DNA from: Hirsutella rhossiliensis
Lineage: Eukaryota > Ascomycota > Sordariomycetes > Hypocreales > Ophiocordycipitaceae
Direction of reading: 5' to 3'
Assembly (NCBI RefSeq): GCF_020360975.1
Contig: NW_025408667.1
Span: forward strand, 10,664,001-10,728,000
DNA: 64,000 nt
Shown here: positions 43,510-54,189 of the stretch, in pieces
How the letters are laid out: every line of letters starts with the position of its first letter
How positions within the stretch are numbered: position 1 is the stretch's first letter
The notes under the pieces: generated by a model
What the model was told of the DNA's origin: nothing
Seen by the model: only the letters and a program-made list of their open reading frames with translations
The model's database searches: none
Program-made: the position numbers and the translations under genes

Positions 43510-44567
43510 AATAGCGAGGTTATGCCAAGACAACCCTATCCCCCTTGCACCTTTCCCCTGACGGGATACGCTCAGCAGGTCCAAGGCCGTCTGGAGTATA
43601 GCCCTGCCTTCGTTGACGCTGCTGCTGCTGCTGAGCCTCTGCAACTCGGTCATGCTATTGGTCGTGACTTCATCTGGCGCTAAACGCGTGGCAATTCTGG
43701 CGCTCCGCTTTGTCCTATACGCTGTATCGTCAAGTTGTGGCGTGGCTTCCCGAATCTTGCTGCTAGGTCTCGTGACGCGACTCGATTTTTTTTCGTGGGC
43801 GTTGGAGCGGGTGGCGCGCCCTGCCCCACCATGATCACGGCCTCGGCTGGCTCTTCCATAATGGAGCTCCTCAATCCTCCGGTGCTGTTCGTTCGAGGAG
43901 AACCGTATGCAGTGTCGACTGTCGTTCGTCTTGCCGCGGGTGGTGTGCGCGGCCAGTGGGTACCAGCAGCGGGCTATGAGCGACACCAACCCCGCATGTC
44001 TAAAATAAGCGTAGGCGCTAGCACCTTGTAAAACAGGCAGCAAGAGCACCCAGCCGAGCAGAGCCTCGGGTGCCAGTAACCGCCCAGGTGCAGTGGCTGG
44101 TAGCCCGAGATTACTGGTTACCCATAGTCAGAGGTTGGCGGCAACTTACAGGTGCCAGTCGCCTTTAGGCTCTTGTTCCTGGTCGCTAGGTGCTGCTGGT
44201 AACCGCCCAGCCACAGTGCCAGCAACCATTCATGCGTTCTTGCTGGAATTTCGTAGTGGCCACTGGCCAGTGACCGCGCGGTCACTGTTATCGCTCGCCT
44301 ATTGGAGGCTGTTTAGGAGCATGTGGACAGAAGCCGAGCCAACGAACACTGGAGCCGCGGCCCGATTGCTTGCAAACATGTCCACCAGGGCGGTTGCGGA
44401 AGCTCTCGGTCAGACTCATACCCCATTCAATGTATGCGCTAAGGTCAAGCGGTCCGGTCGAGGGAAAAATCAGGGTAGATATAGTGGCTTGTTTGGCTGA
44501 AACTTCACGTCCCGCCAGCTTGGAGCAGTAAGGCTTCGAGCAGCAGGAATGCAAGAAACACGAAAGG
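43510..44567. other. 1-kb intergenic stretch with repeats
   Basis: No supported gene. Near 44060-44210 the phrases CCAGTAACCGCCCA and GGTAACCGCCCAGCCA and their near-complements recur, giving short direct and inverted repeats. A perfect 18-bp palindrome AGTGACCGCGCGGTCACT lies at 44269-44286. A 249-codon minus-strand frame at 43300-44049 overlaps the chromodomain gene and lacks family features, so it is not called. Confidence 0.45.
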
Positions 44568-46826
44568 CTATTCCACAACTTGCAAATGATCTCCTAGCAA
44601 GCCACGATTCCTGCTACGAGCTTCAAACCCGTCTCTCTGCCGCTTCCTCTTATCCCGGGATAACTGAAATAGCTGCTTGTGTTTGGGAGCTGGAAGGAGG
44701 TTGGCGCGGTCGAAATCGACGAGCATGACGCGGCGGCGCTCGTCGTTCCAGAGCAGGTTGGGTTCGCGCTCGTCACCGTGGTCGACGCCCTCGGACCAGA
44801 CGGCCTGCGAGGAGCGCCTCACCTCAGCCGCTAGGTCCGGCACCCCTACCTCCACGGCCACCTCGCCGCCCCACGACATTAGCATCATGTAGACGACCCT
44901 TGCCCCGCCCGGGAGGACGTAACCCCTAGTCAGTCGGACGATGTCTAAGTGCACCGGTACCACTTCGCCCTGGAGCCTGTCAAGATGTGCGTAGATACGG
45001 CTCTCGTGCTCTAGGCGGTGGAGATGATCCAACAGCGTCCCCTTCCCGACAAATGTGTAGCCGTACGGCGCCAGCTCCAGCTTGAAGAGTATCCCTGTCG
45101 CCCCAACCTTGCCCCGGCCGTCCAGCGCCTTGCAGTTTTGATATGGATTCTGGCGCAGCCGCTCACCCACCAGGCGGGTGAACTCGCCGGCGTCGATGGG
45201 GTGTCGGATACCGCCTGCGGTGGTGCGATGCGAGAGCACGTTGGGGCAGCTGCCGTCGAGATCCCAGCCTCTTTTGAGGCTCAACAAGCAGGCCTGGGTG
45301 CAGTATTGCCTGGCGGGACCCGGATTGGACGTCTCGGCCTCCTCGTCCCCACAGCCGCCGCTCGACGGACCTTCTCTCCGTTCATTCGCGTCGGTCCTTG
45401 TCCAAGTCCGGGATGGATCGCCCTCCGGACTATCTTCGTCATCGTCCTCGTTCCTGCGACGAACTGCCTCATCCATGCACGACGACCTGGACCGCAGTGG
45501 GTACACTCGCTTGGTGAAGCCAGCAACGGACTGGAACTCCGAGCCATCTGTCCCTTGCGATGAAGACGGCGACGACGAATCCGCACCCTCTGCCTCGAGA
45601 AGACGCACTGCATCCTCGTACTGTTCCCCCCATTTTTTCAGCTCTTTCCTTGCCTTCTGCAACGCCGAGTCGAGTGAATTTCCCCTGAGCGCCTCAGATC
45701 GAAGACTCAACAGGCAAAAGCTGGCCAGTTGAGCTACTGCGGTATGGGGCACCTGTCTAGCACGATCCCCAGCCGGCGCTTCGACCACCACTTCGTCTGG
45801 AACGCATAGATGGTAATACAATGTCTGTGGGTTATCTCGGTCCATATGAAGGAACACCAAGGACTTACCGGCGGCGACATAGCCGTATGCAACCCCATAC
45901 CAAACCATATAGTCGAAGACTTGTATTAGCGCCATGGCAATTCGTGTTTCCTCCCTCTCTTGCTCCTGCAGCTTGGCATCGCTCTTGTATTTATTGCTAT
46001 TGTCCCGTGCAACGACCTCCACAAACAGCTTCTCTTTCGCAAGTGTGGCCTTGAGGTACGCCGGCGCAAACTTGTGAGCTGCCATGAAGTCATAGACGAA
46101 AGCCATGCTCTCGTCACCATCCAGGTGCGTACGTATGCCCCCTCCATCAGGTTTCATCTGCGGCGGCTTGACTTTCCTTGTGGATGCGATTCGTGTGGTG
46201 GTCCCAGTCCGCCGTCGTCGCTCCTGCCTTTCCTCGCTTGAGTCCTCATCTCCAATCCGACTATCGCTCGGTTGCGAGAAGTCGCGGACGTTGTGACTGA
46301 ATCGTAGCATCGTAACCCCGTGCTCCCCATGTAAACCCTCCTGATTCCATACGGGCGCCAGGATTCCCCGCACGGGAACTTCAACTGCGATCTTCTCGAA
46401 GTACTCCACGGCGTTCTCATTACCAGCCGGATCGTAAGAGATAGTAGCTCCTAGGTTTCTGGTCGTACTCTCTTGATGAAAAAGTCGACTCTCACCGCAG
46501 ACCCTCCTGATCTTGTCAAATTGTTGGTGTCGCTGATAGCTGGCGAAGGTGTTCCAAGGACGTAGCCACTTGGGATAGTATTTATTGTCGACTCGTGTAG
46601 CGAGTCCCGTCGAAGACTTGGACTTGTCGGCGAACCCGAGTTTCGTATAGAGGTGGAAATGGCAGTTGTATAAATATTCCTCCAGCGTGGTCCTCTGGCT
46701 TTTGCGCCGCTCCTCCTCTTCTCGCGCCTTCGCTTCCTCTTCTCGCGACTTCGCTTGCTCTTTCTCCCGCCGCTCTTTCTCTACCAAACGCCGAAGCTCC
46801 TCAATCTCCCGAAGATGTACGGACAT
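44568..46826 (-). CDS. Fungal kinase-like (aminoglycoside-phosphotransferase/protein-kinase fold) protein, intact
   Basis: A 752-residue single-exon protein. The start at 46826 (MSVHLREIEELRRLV) is preferred over the ATG at 46901 because it begins the coiled coil. Order: an N-terminal charged coiled coil (residues 5-50, EKERREKEQAK...); a conserved middle region (TLEEYLYNCHFHLYTKLGF, then YYPKWLRPWNTF); an acidic low-complexity linker; YCTQACLLSLKRGW; and a kinase-like lobe with GATGILFKLELAPYGYTFVG and VVYMMLMSWGGEV. The catalytic loop DHGDEREPNLLWN (about residues 682-694) supplies HGD and Asn, and VMLVDFDRA supplies the metal-binding DFD. The catalytic set is therefore complete, and phosphotransfer activity is plausible though the substrate is unknown. 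The gene is unbroken amid decayed elements, so it is probably a living host gene of a fungal family that is often expanded. Family recalled, not searched. Confidence 0.75.
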   Translation of the reverse strand: MSVHLREIEELRRLVEKERREKEQAKSREEEAKAREEEERRKSQRTTLEEYLYNCHFHLYTKLGFADKSKSSTGLATRVDNKYYPKWLRPWNTFASYQRHQQFDKIRRVCGESRLFHQESTTRNLGATISYDPAGNENAVEYFEKIAVEVPVRGILAPVWNQEGLHGEHGVTMLRFSHNVRDFSQPSDSRIGDEDSSEERQERRRRTGTTTRIASTRKVKPPQMKPDGGGIRTHLDGDESMAFVYDFMAAHKFAPAYLKATLAKEKLFVEVVARDNSNKYKSDAKLQEQEREETRIAMALIQVFDYMVWYGVAYGYVAAGKSLVFLHMDRDNPQTLYYHLCVPDEVVVEAPAGDRARQVPHTAVAQLASFCLLSLRSEALRGNSLDSALQKARKELKKWGEQYEDAVRLLEAEGADSSSPSSSQGTDGSEFQSVAGFTKRVYPLRSRSSCMDEAVRRRNEDDDEDSPEGDPSRTWTRTDANERREGPSSGGCGDEEAETSNPGPARQYCTQACLLSLKRGWDLDGSCPNVLSHRTTAGGIRHPIDAGEFTRLVGERLRQNPYQNCKALDGRGKVGATGILFKLELAPYGYTFVGKGTLLDHLHRLEHESRIYAHLDRLQGEVVPVHLDIVRLTRGYVLPGGARVVYMMLMSWGGEVAVEVGVPDLAAEVRRSSQAVWSEGVDHGDEREPNLLWNDERRRVMLVDFDRANLLPAPKHKQLFQLSRDKRKRQRDGFEARSRNRGLLGDHLQVVE

Positions 46827-46901
46827 CGAATGTACTGGATGGAATAGGATGTGGAAGTGTCGCTTGGTTGGTCTGTGAAGAGGTCGATTTCGAGACTTCA
46901 A

Positions 46902-48209
46902 GTTTTAAGGGGGGATCAATCGCGGTCCGAATGTTAATCCGTCTTACCCCACTTCGAGAAGCCGGTCTGGCGCGCTCGCGGGTCCACAGGTAGATGATGG
47001 GGGCCGCAAGACTTGCGCCAACCTGAGTCAACGAATGTTAACCACTTGTTTTCGACCTTTTGATAAGATAATCAACAGCCATTCGGTTCCTGAGCAGTGG
47101 CCAGTAATTGATATGCAGTCCACTGTCCAGGCACTACCGTAATGATTAGTCGCCGTGTGGCGAGCATCATCGCCCTCCACGGAAGTTCAATTGCTCCGTT
47201 CTGTCACAGTTGCTTTGTGGCGAGAGATAACCATAAAGCGTCTCGCACTTCTTATGACTCTCACTGTGATAGTAGGTCATCCTGTTACGAGCCTGCAGTG
47301 AAGGGGGCCCGGTCTCTTTCTTTCGCTCACTTTCACGTGGTGAAATCATTCATTGTACTCATTATTAAGCTCACACCCAAGGCAATCTTGCCTACTACCT
47401 ACCCCTTACGCTAAAAAGCTCGCACTTGAGATATCATGGTCAATCCTCGGGGTCCCATTTTACCTTATCCCTGGTTGGTTACGGGCCGCCCGATGATTGC
47501 TTTTCCCGAGAAGTCAGATATGCTGAGCTTCCCTGAATTGTTGGCCGTATGCTTGCCGGGATCGATGACTGGACAAGAGTTGCCTCACACCAGAGCTCGG
47601 CGCGTGTCAATCCACGGCACTAAAGCCCCTGCAAACCACCCCGAGGCAAATTTGCCTTCACCTTAGCTTCCCCCCGAAACTTAAGACGCATGTCAGATGT
47701 GACGACCTTGGCTAAGTTGACGGATGGTTGCATTCCAATACCCTTTCTGTGCAACGCGCAGTTGTGGCTCATGCTGAAAGCCTGCAGCAAGTGCACCCCG
47801 CATTGAGCAAACACGCTGTGACAAATGCCCGTTGACGGTTGAAACGAAGGCTGGTGGTAAGTAGTTATAAGTTGGTGTGGGTGGATACCTTAGTTCGCTG
47901 TGGCAACTGTTCGACTTGCCGTATTCATCTTGTACCGAGCTTGCACCTGCATGTACGCCCAGGTTGACATGGCCAACGAGGCAACGACGTAGCAAAGCAA
48001 TGAGACTTCAAGGCTTTCGACAGCTTCTAGGTGAAGGATTGACGGATGCGACCCTCCTTACGTTGCAGATATAAGGAATCGCTGGCTGCTGGGGAGCTGT
48101 AATTCTGACACGTAAGACATCGAATGGCCTATATATAGACGTTGTCATCGTCGTTGCAAATCGTCATCCTGCAACTCAAAAGCGCTGCCAAGCTACCCGC
48201 AAAAAGACA
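46902..48209. other. 1.3-kb intergenic region; possible promoter of the next gene
   Basis: No supported gene. A 76-residue plus frame (47436-47666, MVNPRGPILPYPWLV) is open but shows no family feature. A TATA-like TATATATA at about 48129-48136 lies some 75 bp upstream of the ATG at 48210 and is a plausible core promoter element. The part 46902-47000 is the likely upstream region of the kinase-like gene. Confidence 0.4.
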
Positions 48210-48731
48210 ATGGCATCACATTTTATCACCCAAGGCTCGGTTAGATGCGGTCACCTGAATGATGTTGATCAGAAGCAGTGCAGCCATGACAAGCCGTGCC
48301 GACTTGGAGTCCAACCCTTTCAGATCATCACCAAAAATTGCAAGAGATGTATGGAGGACCCTCGCAAAAGACTCCACCACAATTTCCACGACCTCAGAGA
48401 TAGATCGTCTCTACTCCGTTACTGGTATTGTCGAAAAATCAGTGAGGATAGATATTTTTGGGGGCCGTCCAGGTTAGGTGTGGGTGTGGGCATTCCGGTT
48501 TTCAGGAGCATCAGCGCTGAAATGGAGATAAATATGCACGAAGCATGGCAGGACGAGTCCAGAAGATTTTTGAAATTGGCGACTTGCGGTGCGAGCGCGG
48601 TTTTTATGGATGGTCAAGAACCGTGTTCTGTGGATGAGTTGGACAGCGATAAGGGTAGAGCACTTTTAGAAAGGGCGATGGAAATGATTCTTGAAGAGAC
48701 GAAAAAGTCAAAGGAACTGCCTAGTATATAA
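48210..48731 (+). CDS. Hypothetical protein, 173 residues, Cys/His-rich N-terminus
   Basis: Single-exon ORF with a good start context (GACAATGGC) and a TATA-like box about 75 bp upstream. The first 60 residues hold a repeated pattern of Cys and His (CGHLNDVDQKQCSHDKPC, then NCKRCMED), which could bind zinc. The middle is mixed (LLRYWYCRKISEDRYFWG), and the C-terminus is acidic and helical (ALLERAMEMILEETKKSKEL). No family is recognised. The composition is like a fungal gene. It is flanked by intergenic sequence and stands alone. Confidence 0.55.
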   Translation: MASHFITQGSVRCGHLNDVDQKQCSHDKPCRLGVQPFQIITKNCKRCMEDPRKRLHHNFHDLRDRSSLLRYWYCRKISEDRYFWGPSRLGVGVGIPVFRSISAEMEINMHEAWQDESRRFLKLATCGASAVFMDGQEPCSVDELDSDKGRALLERAMEMILEETKKSKELPSI

Positions 48732-49566
48732 TTGTCTTTTCCCATCTCCGAGATCTATTCTCTGTTCCTTCCCTTCCAGATTGGCAATCCTGCCTTTCTT
48801 GACGCTCACGACAATGGCCCCAATAAGGCCGACCGGCGACTAGGCGAGAGCCAAGTTCTTGGCTCTGCGCGCCAGTGCGAAACCCATATTACGGAATTGT
48901 CACAGCTGAGAGTCACGCTTCCTGCAACCGCGCTATTGCCCCCAAATCCCAATGTGGAATGGAGCAAATGCTCGTGTCTTTGGCCATCCTTGTTCGGCCC
49001 ATCTCCACCAGAGAGCTCATGGTGTCATCAGGCCCCTGGGCAAGTGGCCCTCTGTGCTGGTCCATGGCGTTCCGACCCCTAGTCAAGGAGTACTTGGACG
49101 CATGCAAGCTAGAGTGCATGAACCAGGTTGTATGCACTGCTGATGATGCCGAGATACTGGATGCCTCGTAACTGTGAACCAACCGCATTGACCGGTTGAA
49201 GACGTGTCATTCCACCCAATCCTACTCTGACCAGGGCCGGTTTAATGGGGGGAAGCTCACCCGCCTTATATATGTAAACCATCATATTGAGTATAGCTCC
49301 TTCTCAGGGCAATGACGGTGTAACCTCACTATGCCCGAAACACCCATTACCAAATCACTCTACGTATGTCTGCCCATTTGCTAAACGACTAGACAAGTCT
49401 TGTGGCTCTCTTCATCCAATTGTTACTTTCCGAGTACCAAGAATCGCTGTTTCGACTCAATATCATATAAAGCACGTCTTGTTCCGGGCAAACCCGGAGC
49501 TCACTTTCTCATTACTCCAAGTCTAAGTTACACTCTCTCTACCGTTAAAGGTTTCCAAATTTCGTT
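48732..49566. other. Intergenic region with a weak 98-residue ORF
   Basis: A plus frame at 48875-49171 (MRNPYYGIVTAESHASCNRA, ending VCTADDAEILDAS) is open, but it starts without good context and has no recognised motif. A minus frame covers the same bases. Possibly the tail of a decayed gene. The last 150 bp before 49567 are pyrimidine-rich, as expected upstream of the membrane protein gene. Confidence 0.3.
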
Positions 49567-50527
49567 ATGCGGGACGAGATTACCGTTAGGGAGGTCACCG
49601 AGGCCGGTGTTATATTTGCCGTGACCACGGTATTTCTGGTTTTTTACCTGTACTGGATGATCAGAGCCAAGCCGCAAGAACCTTCGATCAGAGTCAAGCC
49701 ACAAGAAAATTTCATCAGAGCCATCAAGCCACGAGAAGCTTCTCGTAGGCGAACATGGGCGTCGATTCCCACAGCATGTCTCCTCTTGGGTTCCGGACTA
49801 ATATTCGCCGCTTTGTTTGGTAGTGCGAGAAGTGCACTTCTACCAGGCGTCCTTGCCTACCCCTTTTTCACAGCCTGGAGAGGAGTCACTATATTATGCA
49901 TCGACATCATCGAGGTACGTCCCACTCAGGCCCGTTTGGTTATCTCCCCGATGTACTCATGGTTTAAAGCTTATTCAAGTTGTCGATCCCTTGATTTACG
50001 CCTATTTTTGTAGCGCCGTTGAGCCTGACCCCTCCAGGGCGAGAATAATCATTTTTGGATTAGCATTGGTCTTTCACCTTCCCTTCATTGGGGCGACCGT
50101 CTGGCAATTCTCGCTATCCGGCGTCGAATGCTGGTGGGCTGCTCCAATGGTGTCTCACTTGGTTACCGTTATTATGGTTATGGCGATAAGGAGGAAGACA
50201 CCGTCTTTCCATCGTCTTGACCGGCACTCCAAACAGCCTCGGCCAGAGCAGCCGACGTCAAACCAGGGGATGCCGTGGCTTGGAGCAGTGAGCGGATTGG
50301 TGTTCCTTGCATCATCTGTGCTCCTAATATGTTCTGTGACTGGTTGGGTGAGACACCAGTTTGGAGGTCAGTGTGGACTTTGTCTGGTGATTTTAGTTGT
50401 GCCAGCAGTACCCCTGGACAGTATGATGAGGAAGTACCAGAGGAAACGGGTAGACAGAGAGGTGCAGCTGTCTGTGGTGTTAGACCCCGGTACTGAACGG
50501 TCGACGGAGCACCTAGTATTTTCCTGA
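49567..50527 (+). CDS. Multi-pass membrane protein, two exons
   Basis: Exon 1 is 49567-49914 (116 codons) and exon 2 is 49970-50527, joined by a 55-bp phase-0 intron (GTACGT at 49915, AAAG ending 49969); the spliced product has 301 residues. About seven hydrophobic segments can be read: GVIFAVTTVFLVFYLYWMI, IPTACLLLGSGLIFAALFG, LPGVLAYPFFTAWRGVTILC, IIIFGLALVFHLPFIGATVW, APMVSHLVTVIMVMAI, SGLVFLASSVLLICSVTGWV and CGLCLVILVVPAVPL. Between segments 1 and 2 lies a triple near-repeat (KPQEPSIR, KPQENFIR, KPREASRR). It resembles fungal seven-helix membrane proteins of unknown function, but no family is assigned. The intron junction is chosen because it alone keeps the frame with GT and AG. Confidence 0.6.
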
Positions 50528-51821
50528 AGGCACTGAATCAGACAGACGGCAATTACATAACTGCACGCCCTCAGTTACGGTGACTTCCTTAGATTCAAGC
50601 ATTCCAAGTTTGGACCACACGCATATGCTATATTCATGTCGTGCAAACGCTCCAAGTAACCCTGCCAAGTTGGAAGCGCGATGTAAAGGTGCCTTCCGAA
50701 GCATGAATTGAATACCTGCTTTCCACGTCAATCATGATCTTTTCATTGGTTCAACTACACTCTCCTCGACCGAAATACCCACACTAGTTCACGCAAATGT
50801 TCACCAGTCGTCTGAGAGATATTCCCAAAGGACTTGTCGGACTCACAGGAGGACTCGATAAGAACAACCGACTCGTCCCACCCCAATATCCACGCTGTAG
50901 ACAGTGCCCAGACGTACAAGTATGCCTGAATTCCCCCCGAAAATGAAGTGTGAATCTAAGTCCAAGATCTAGGGTGCAGCCAGCTCGCCGTGAACGACTA
51001 CAGCTCTGATATAAGCGAAAGCGGCGAGCTAAGCATGAAGTGGGGGCTGTTCCAGCGTGCGACGCCCTTTAAGTAGGGTAAGGTAGTGGCAAGCATCTAT
51101 TGCGCTTATAGTGGAGTGCAAGAAAGCAACAGTCAATCTCAGACAAGGGGTTTAGCGAAGAGCCTTAATTCATTTTTCTGCATGCTCAAGTCAACGTGCG
51201 ATTTCGGGAAGCCCCGGGTAGTTTTTGCCACAAACGACTAGCCGCAGTGTGCTCACGACCGAGTTGACCGATTGAATTAGACTTGGACTCGTGTTGGGCA
51301 GGCGGCAAGGGCCGGTCACAACCGACGCCGCCTTGAACCATCGACAGGCATCGCATGATTCGGTGACCTGAGAACAGTTCCCCGACAAGTCTCGCATGAA
51401 GGCGAGCGAGGATGGAAATGCCAGCTTGTGGAGTCAACTTTTCTTAGAGGATGTATCTAGGGGCTACTACCATTCTAATAGCTGGTGAAGATAGGAAAAC
51501 TCAAAACTCCTTCACGACCTGCGCCAAGTTGGCGACTTCCTGAGCTAAAGGTTGCGGAACTTCTAGGCGCGCAGGGTTTGTATGTCACGTAATAGTCGGA
51601 AACAGTCTCATGACAGGGCCCTCAATCTGAATCCTCAATGGTTGCCCAAATTCTGGGAGATGGAGATGATGAGCAGGATCGTGAATGTATGCAGCGTTGT
51701 GTCCCATCTCCGCGAAGTTTGTCACCGAACTGACGTGGACAAGCATTCGAGGCCCTCGTTAATTGAGGTTACTTCCCGGGTGCTCAATGGCGGGTTCCGT
51801 ATCGTAGGGTGGGCGGTAGGG
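50528..51821. other. 1.3-kb intergenic region
   Basis: No supported gene. A hairpin with arms AGCTCGCCG (near 50980) and CGGCGAGCT (near 51025) stands out. The minus frames at 51186-51437 overlap one another and show no motif. Confidence 0.4.
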
Positions 51822-51993
51822 CAGCAGGCAAGGTTTCCGCGGGTGTAAGCAGTAGGGGCAGCAGGCAAAGTTGCCTCGGGTGTGAGGGGTAGTGGCAGCA
51901 GGCAAGGTTGCCTCGGGTGTGTGGGTAGGAGCAGCAGGCAAAGTTGCCTCGGGTGTGAGGCGTATTGGCGGCAGGCAATATTGCCTTTGGTGT
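51822..51993. repeat. Minisatellite, about five units of ~36 bp
   Basis: The unit core GCAGCAGGCAAAGTTGCCTC, followed by GGGTGTGAGG and a variable GTAGTG-type linker, repeats about five times with small differences. Each unit contains the short inverted pair AGGCAA/TTGCCT, so every unit can form a small hairpin. The flanks are unique. Read on the minus strand it is open (repeating TPEATLPAA), but this is a consequence of the period. Confidence 0.85.
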
Positions 51994-52532
51994 GACTGTG
52001 GACTTAATAACAAGGTAAAGTAAATGGTTTCATTACTTGAGCGAAAAAAAAGAGTCATTGCCCTTCCCTGCAGGCTCGCAGCAGGATGACCCACCAACTT
52101 TGGACCTTGCGACTCGCGATTGAACCGGCAAAGACCGATCGATGCTAGCGCTTGGAGCCCGTTACCACCTCATGACGGGGCCGGTTGCGTGAATGAAAGC
52201 CAGAAGGTCTATGACAGCGTATCGTTTGTAAATATTCACCTCATTGAGTGGCGGTCTGCAGGGTGCCACCGCTGACTGCCGTCGCGGGTGCATATCTAAC
52301 AAGTTGGCCCGAACAAAGGCCAGCCCTCGTAGTGTATTGGCACCCAATCGTTGCCAGATCTAACCATGGGCACATGCGGACCCCGAGAGAGAGTTGCATG
52401 GGAGATGACCTCGCCGATTGTGTGACTGTTCAAACTGAAGTATAAGTCGGCTTGTCTGCACCACAAGCTGTTGGTTTCGGCATCTTAAATCGCTCTTTAT
52501 GTCAGCAATCTCCGTCACTAAAATCATTCACC
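51994..52532. other. Intergenic, upstream of the nuclease-like gene
   Basis: No supported gene or element. Short frames on both strands only. The bases just before 52533 (AATCATTCACC) form a typical fungal start context. Confidence 0.4.
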
Positions 52533-53117
52533 ATGAGTCTCCTGACCTCACCGGTTCTTCAATGTCTTTACTACGAAGCCCAAAACCACGATATTGAGTA
52601 TAAGGCGAAGAACTTTTGGCAAAACTTTTTGATACAGGAATTTCCGATCCATCAGAACTATCTTGTGAACTCTGAGGTAAGCCCGGACGGAGAAAGCAGC
52701 ACAAGACTGGACCTCAGTGTTGGGCGAGTCCTTGGAGAATATCCGTACCAAATTCATCCGACTTTAATGTTTCAGGAAGTAAAGCGAAAAGGGACAGGCG
52801 AGCTCAAAAAGGTGGAGGAGCAGCTTCGGAAAGGAGCCAAGAGATACCTCGAGAAATCTGGTGAGGAATTTGTGTACGGCATGACGGGCTGGGGAACGAA
52901 GGCCCGCGTCTGGATCATTGAGCGAAGTGGAAACCACTACCGAATGAGGCACCTGTACTTTGGATCTGACGGCGAAGCTGACCGGTCCTCCTACGTCGAC
53001 GCCAACGATGACTACGCCTATTACATTTCATGCTTCGTCGCCTACCTCAAAGGGGAAAATCCACCCCAAATGCCCGAGTCACTTCAGCAAGGGCCAAGCG
53101 CAGCTTATCAGCACTAA
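52533..53117 (+). CDS. Small protein with a possible PD-(D/E)XK nuclease-like core
   Basis: A 194-residue ORF starting at 52533 (CACCATGAG context; MSLLTSPVLQCLYYEAQ). The longer open frame to 52452 is less likely because the conserved-looking part begins here. The pattern SSTRLDLSVGRV...PTLMFQEVKRKG offers an Asp, then about 20 residues on an ExK in a hydrophobic strand (MFQEVKRK), followed by a helix with VEEQLRKGAKRYLEK and a strand RVWIIERSG. This is the layout of PD-(D/E)XK restriction-type nuclease folds, and many small fungal hypothetical proteins carry it. Activity is unproven and the call rests on motif order only. Single exon, unbroken. Confidence 0.45.
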   Translation: MSLLTSPVLQCLYYEAQNHDIEYKAKNFWQNFLIQEFPIHQNYLVNSEVSPDGESSTRLDLSVGRVLGEYPYQIHPTLMFQEVKRKGTGELKKVEEQLRKGAKRYLEKSGEEFVYGMTGWGTKARVWIIERSGNHYRMRHLYFGSDGEADRSSYVDANDDYAYYISCFVAYLKGENPPQMPESLQQGPSAAYQH

Positions 53118-53211
53118 GGGCTGAGAATGGTAGGGTTTGGTGGTGGGTCGAAGGGGCTGGCTGGTTCGTTATTGGACATACTGTACGAAGTGCGAAATAT
53201 AACGCTACGAG

Positions 53212-53752
53212 CTAGCGGATCGAGCCAAAAGTGTGTATGAGGCTACAAAAGAGAGTGCTGTGTAACTCAGTGCACCCAGCTTCCGGGACCCTTCGCACCA
53301 CTAATGCAGGCATATTCCAACGGCAATTGAGGCTGCATTTCATGGAGGCACCGTTAATGCTTGCAGAATCGAGAGGTTTACCTCTGATTGTATGGATCTC
53401 CGGGTTTCGAACCAAGAAGCCGGTTGCCCAGTGTTTTCCAAGTGGTTGAAGATCTCCGCTAGCCTTGATGATGCGGCCAGCAAATTCCTTGAGCTCGGAA
53501 TACGTTGGAGGTAGCCCTGGGGCCCCTTGCGCAAGAACCCACTGGCAGAGGTGTTTTTCTTGATCTCGATTGAGCCGTTGAGATGTCTTTTTTTGCCCCC
53601 TTCGTAGGCAGGGGGCTCCTTTGAGGCGTGCCTGAAAGGTTGCTCTTGGAATACCCCACTTGCGACTAGCATGCAGTTGAGGCATGACATTATATATAGC
53701 TTGGAGCGCTTCCTGGAAATGGTCTTTGGTGGATTTAGAAGTACGAGGCATG
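53212..53752 (-). CDS. pogo/Tigger-type transposase N-terminus: lone CENP-B-like DNA-binding domain
   Basis: Starts at ATG 53752 (MPRTSKSTKDHFQEALQAIY) with a Psq-like helix-turn-helix, then a CENP-B/Tc5-type helix-turn-helix: QRLNRDQEKHLCQWVLAQGA, LPPTYSELKEFAGRII, GKHWATGFLVRNPEI. After SASINGAS the usual catalytic DDE domain is replaced by about 40 unrelated residues and a stop at 53212, giving 179 residues. It is a truncated transposon gene or a domesticated DNA-binding protein. The frame is intact across both DNA-binding units, which is notable given the decay of other transposase genes here. Confidence 0.65.
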
Positions 53753-54189
53753 CTGAATGGAATCATATTTATTTTTTAACTATGCGATGCAAGATGCACG
53801 ACAAAACGCGGTGACGATGTGGTTGGTAGTCGGGGCCATGATGATGTGGGTAGGTGCCGGAAGTGGCGGGTACGGGAAGGTGGGTGCGCTGACTTGTATG
53901 ACAGGTCCGTCTGTGCGGGGGAGCCCTAATAGTCCACCGTACCCGCAGAAATATAGGAACCGTTGTGGACACGGTCTTCTGATGTACCACTCGAGGTACC
54001 ACCCTCGGCCTTACTGGGTGGCCTTCGCGACACGATACGTACGTACTTGGAGACAAATTTCTTATCTATTGTTTCTTTTGATTCCAGCCCCGCCATTTTT
54101 TCATCGCAAGGTTAAAAGCCTTACGGGATCCGGGACATTGCACATTCGCAGCTCACAACTTGTCGCGAACAACTCGCTTACTCCAATTA

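Noticed and set aside
43300..44049. 249-codon minus-strand ORF
   Set aside because: It overlaps the chromodomain gene on the opposite strand, has no family motif and low-complexity composition; most likely a shadow.
51822..51993. CRISPR-like array
   Set aside because: Units are contiguous without distinct spacers, vary by small changes and occur in a eukaryotic-type region; it is a minisatellite.
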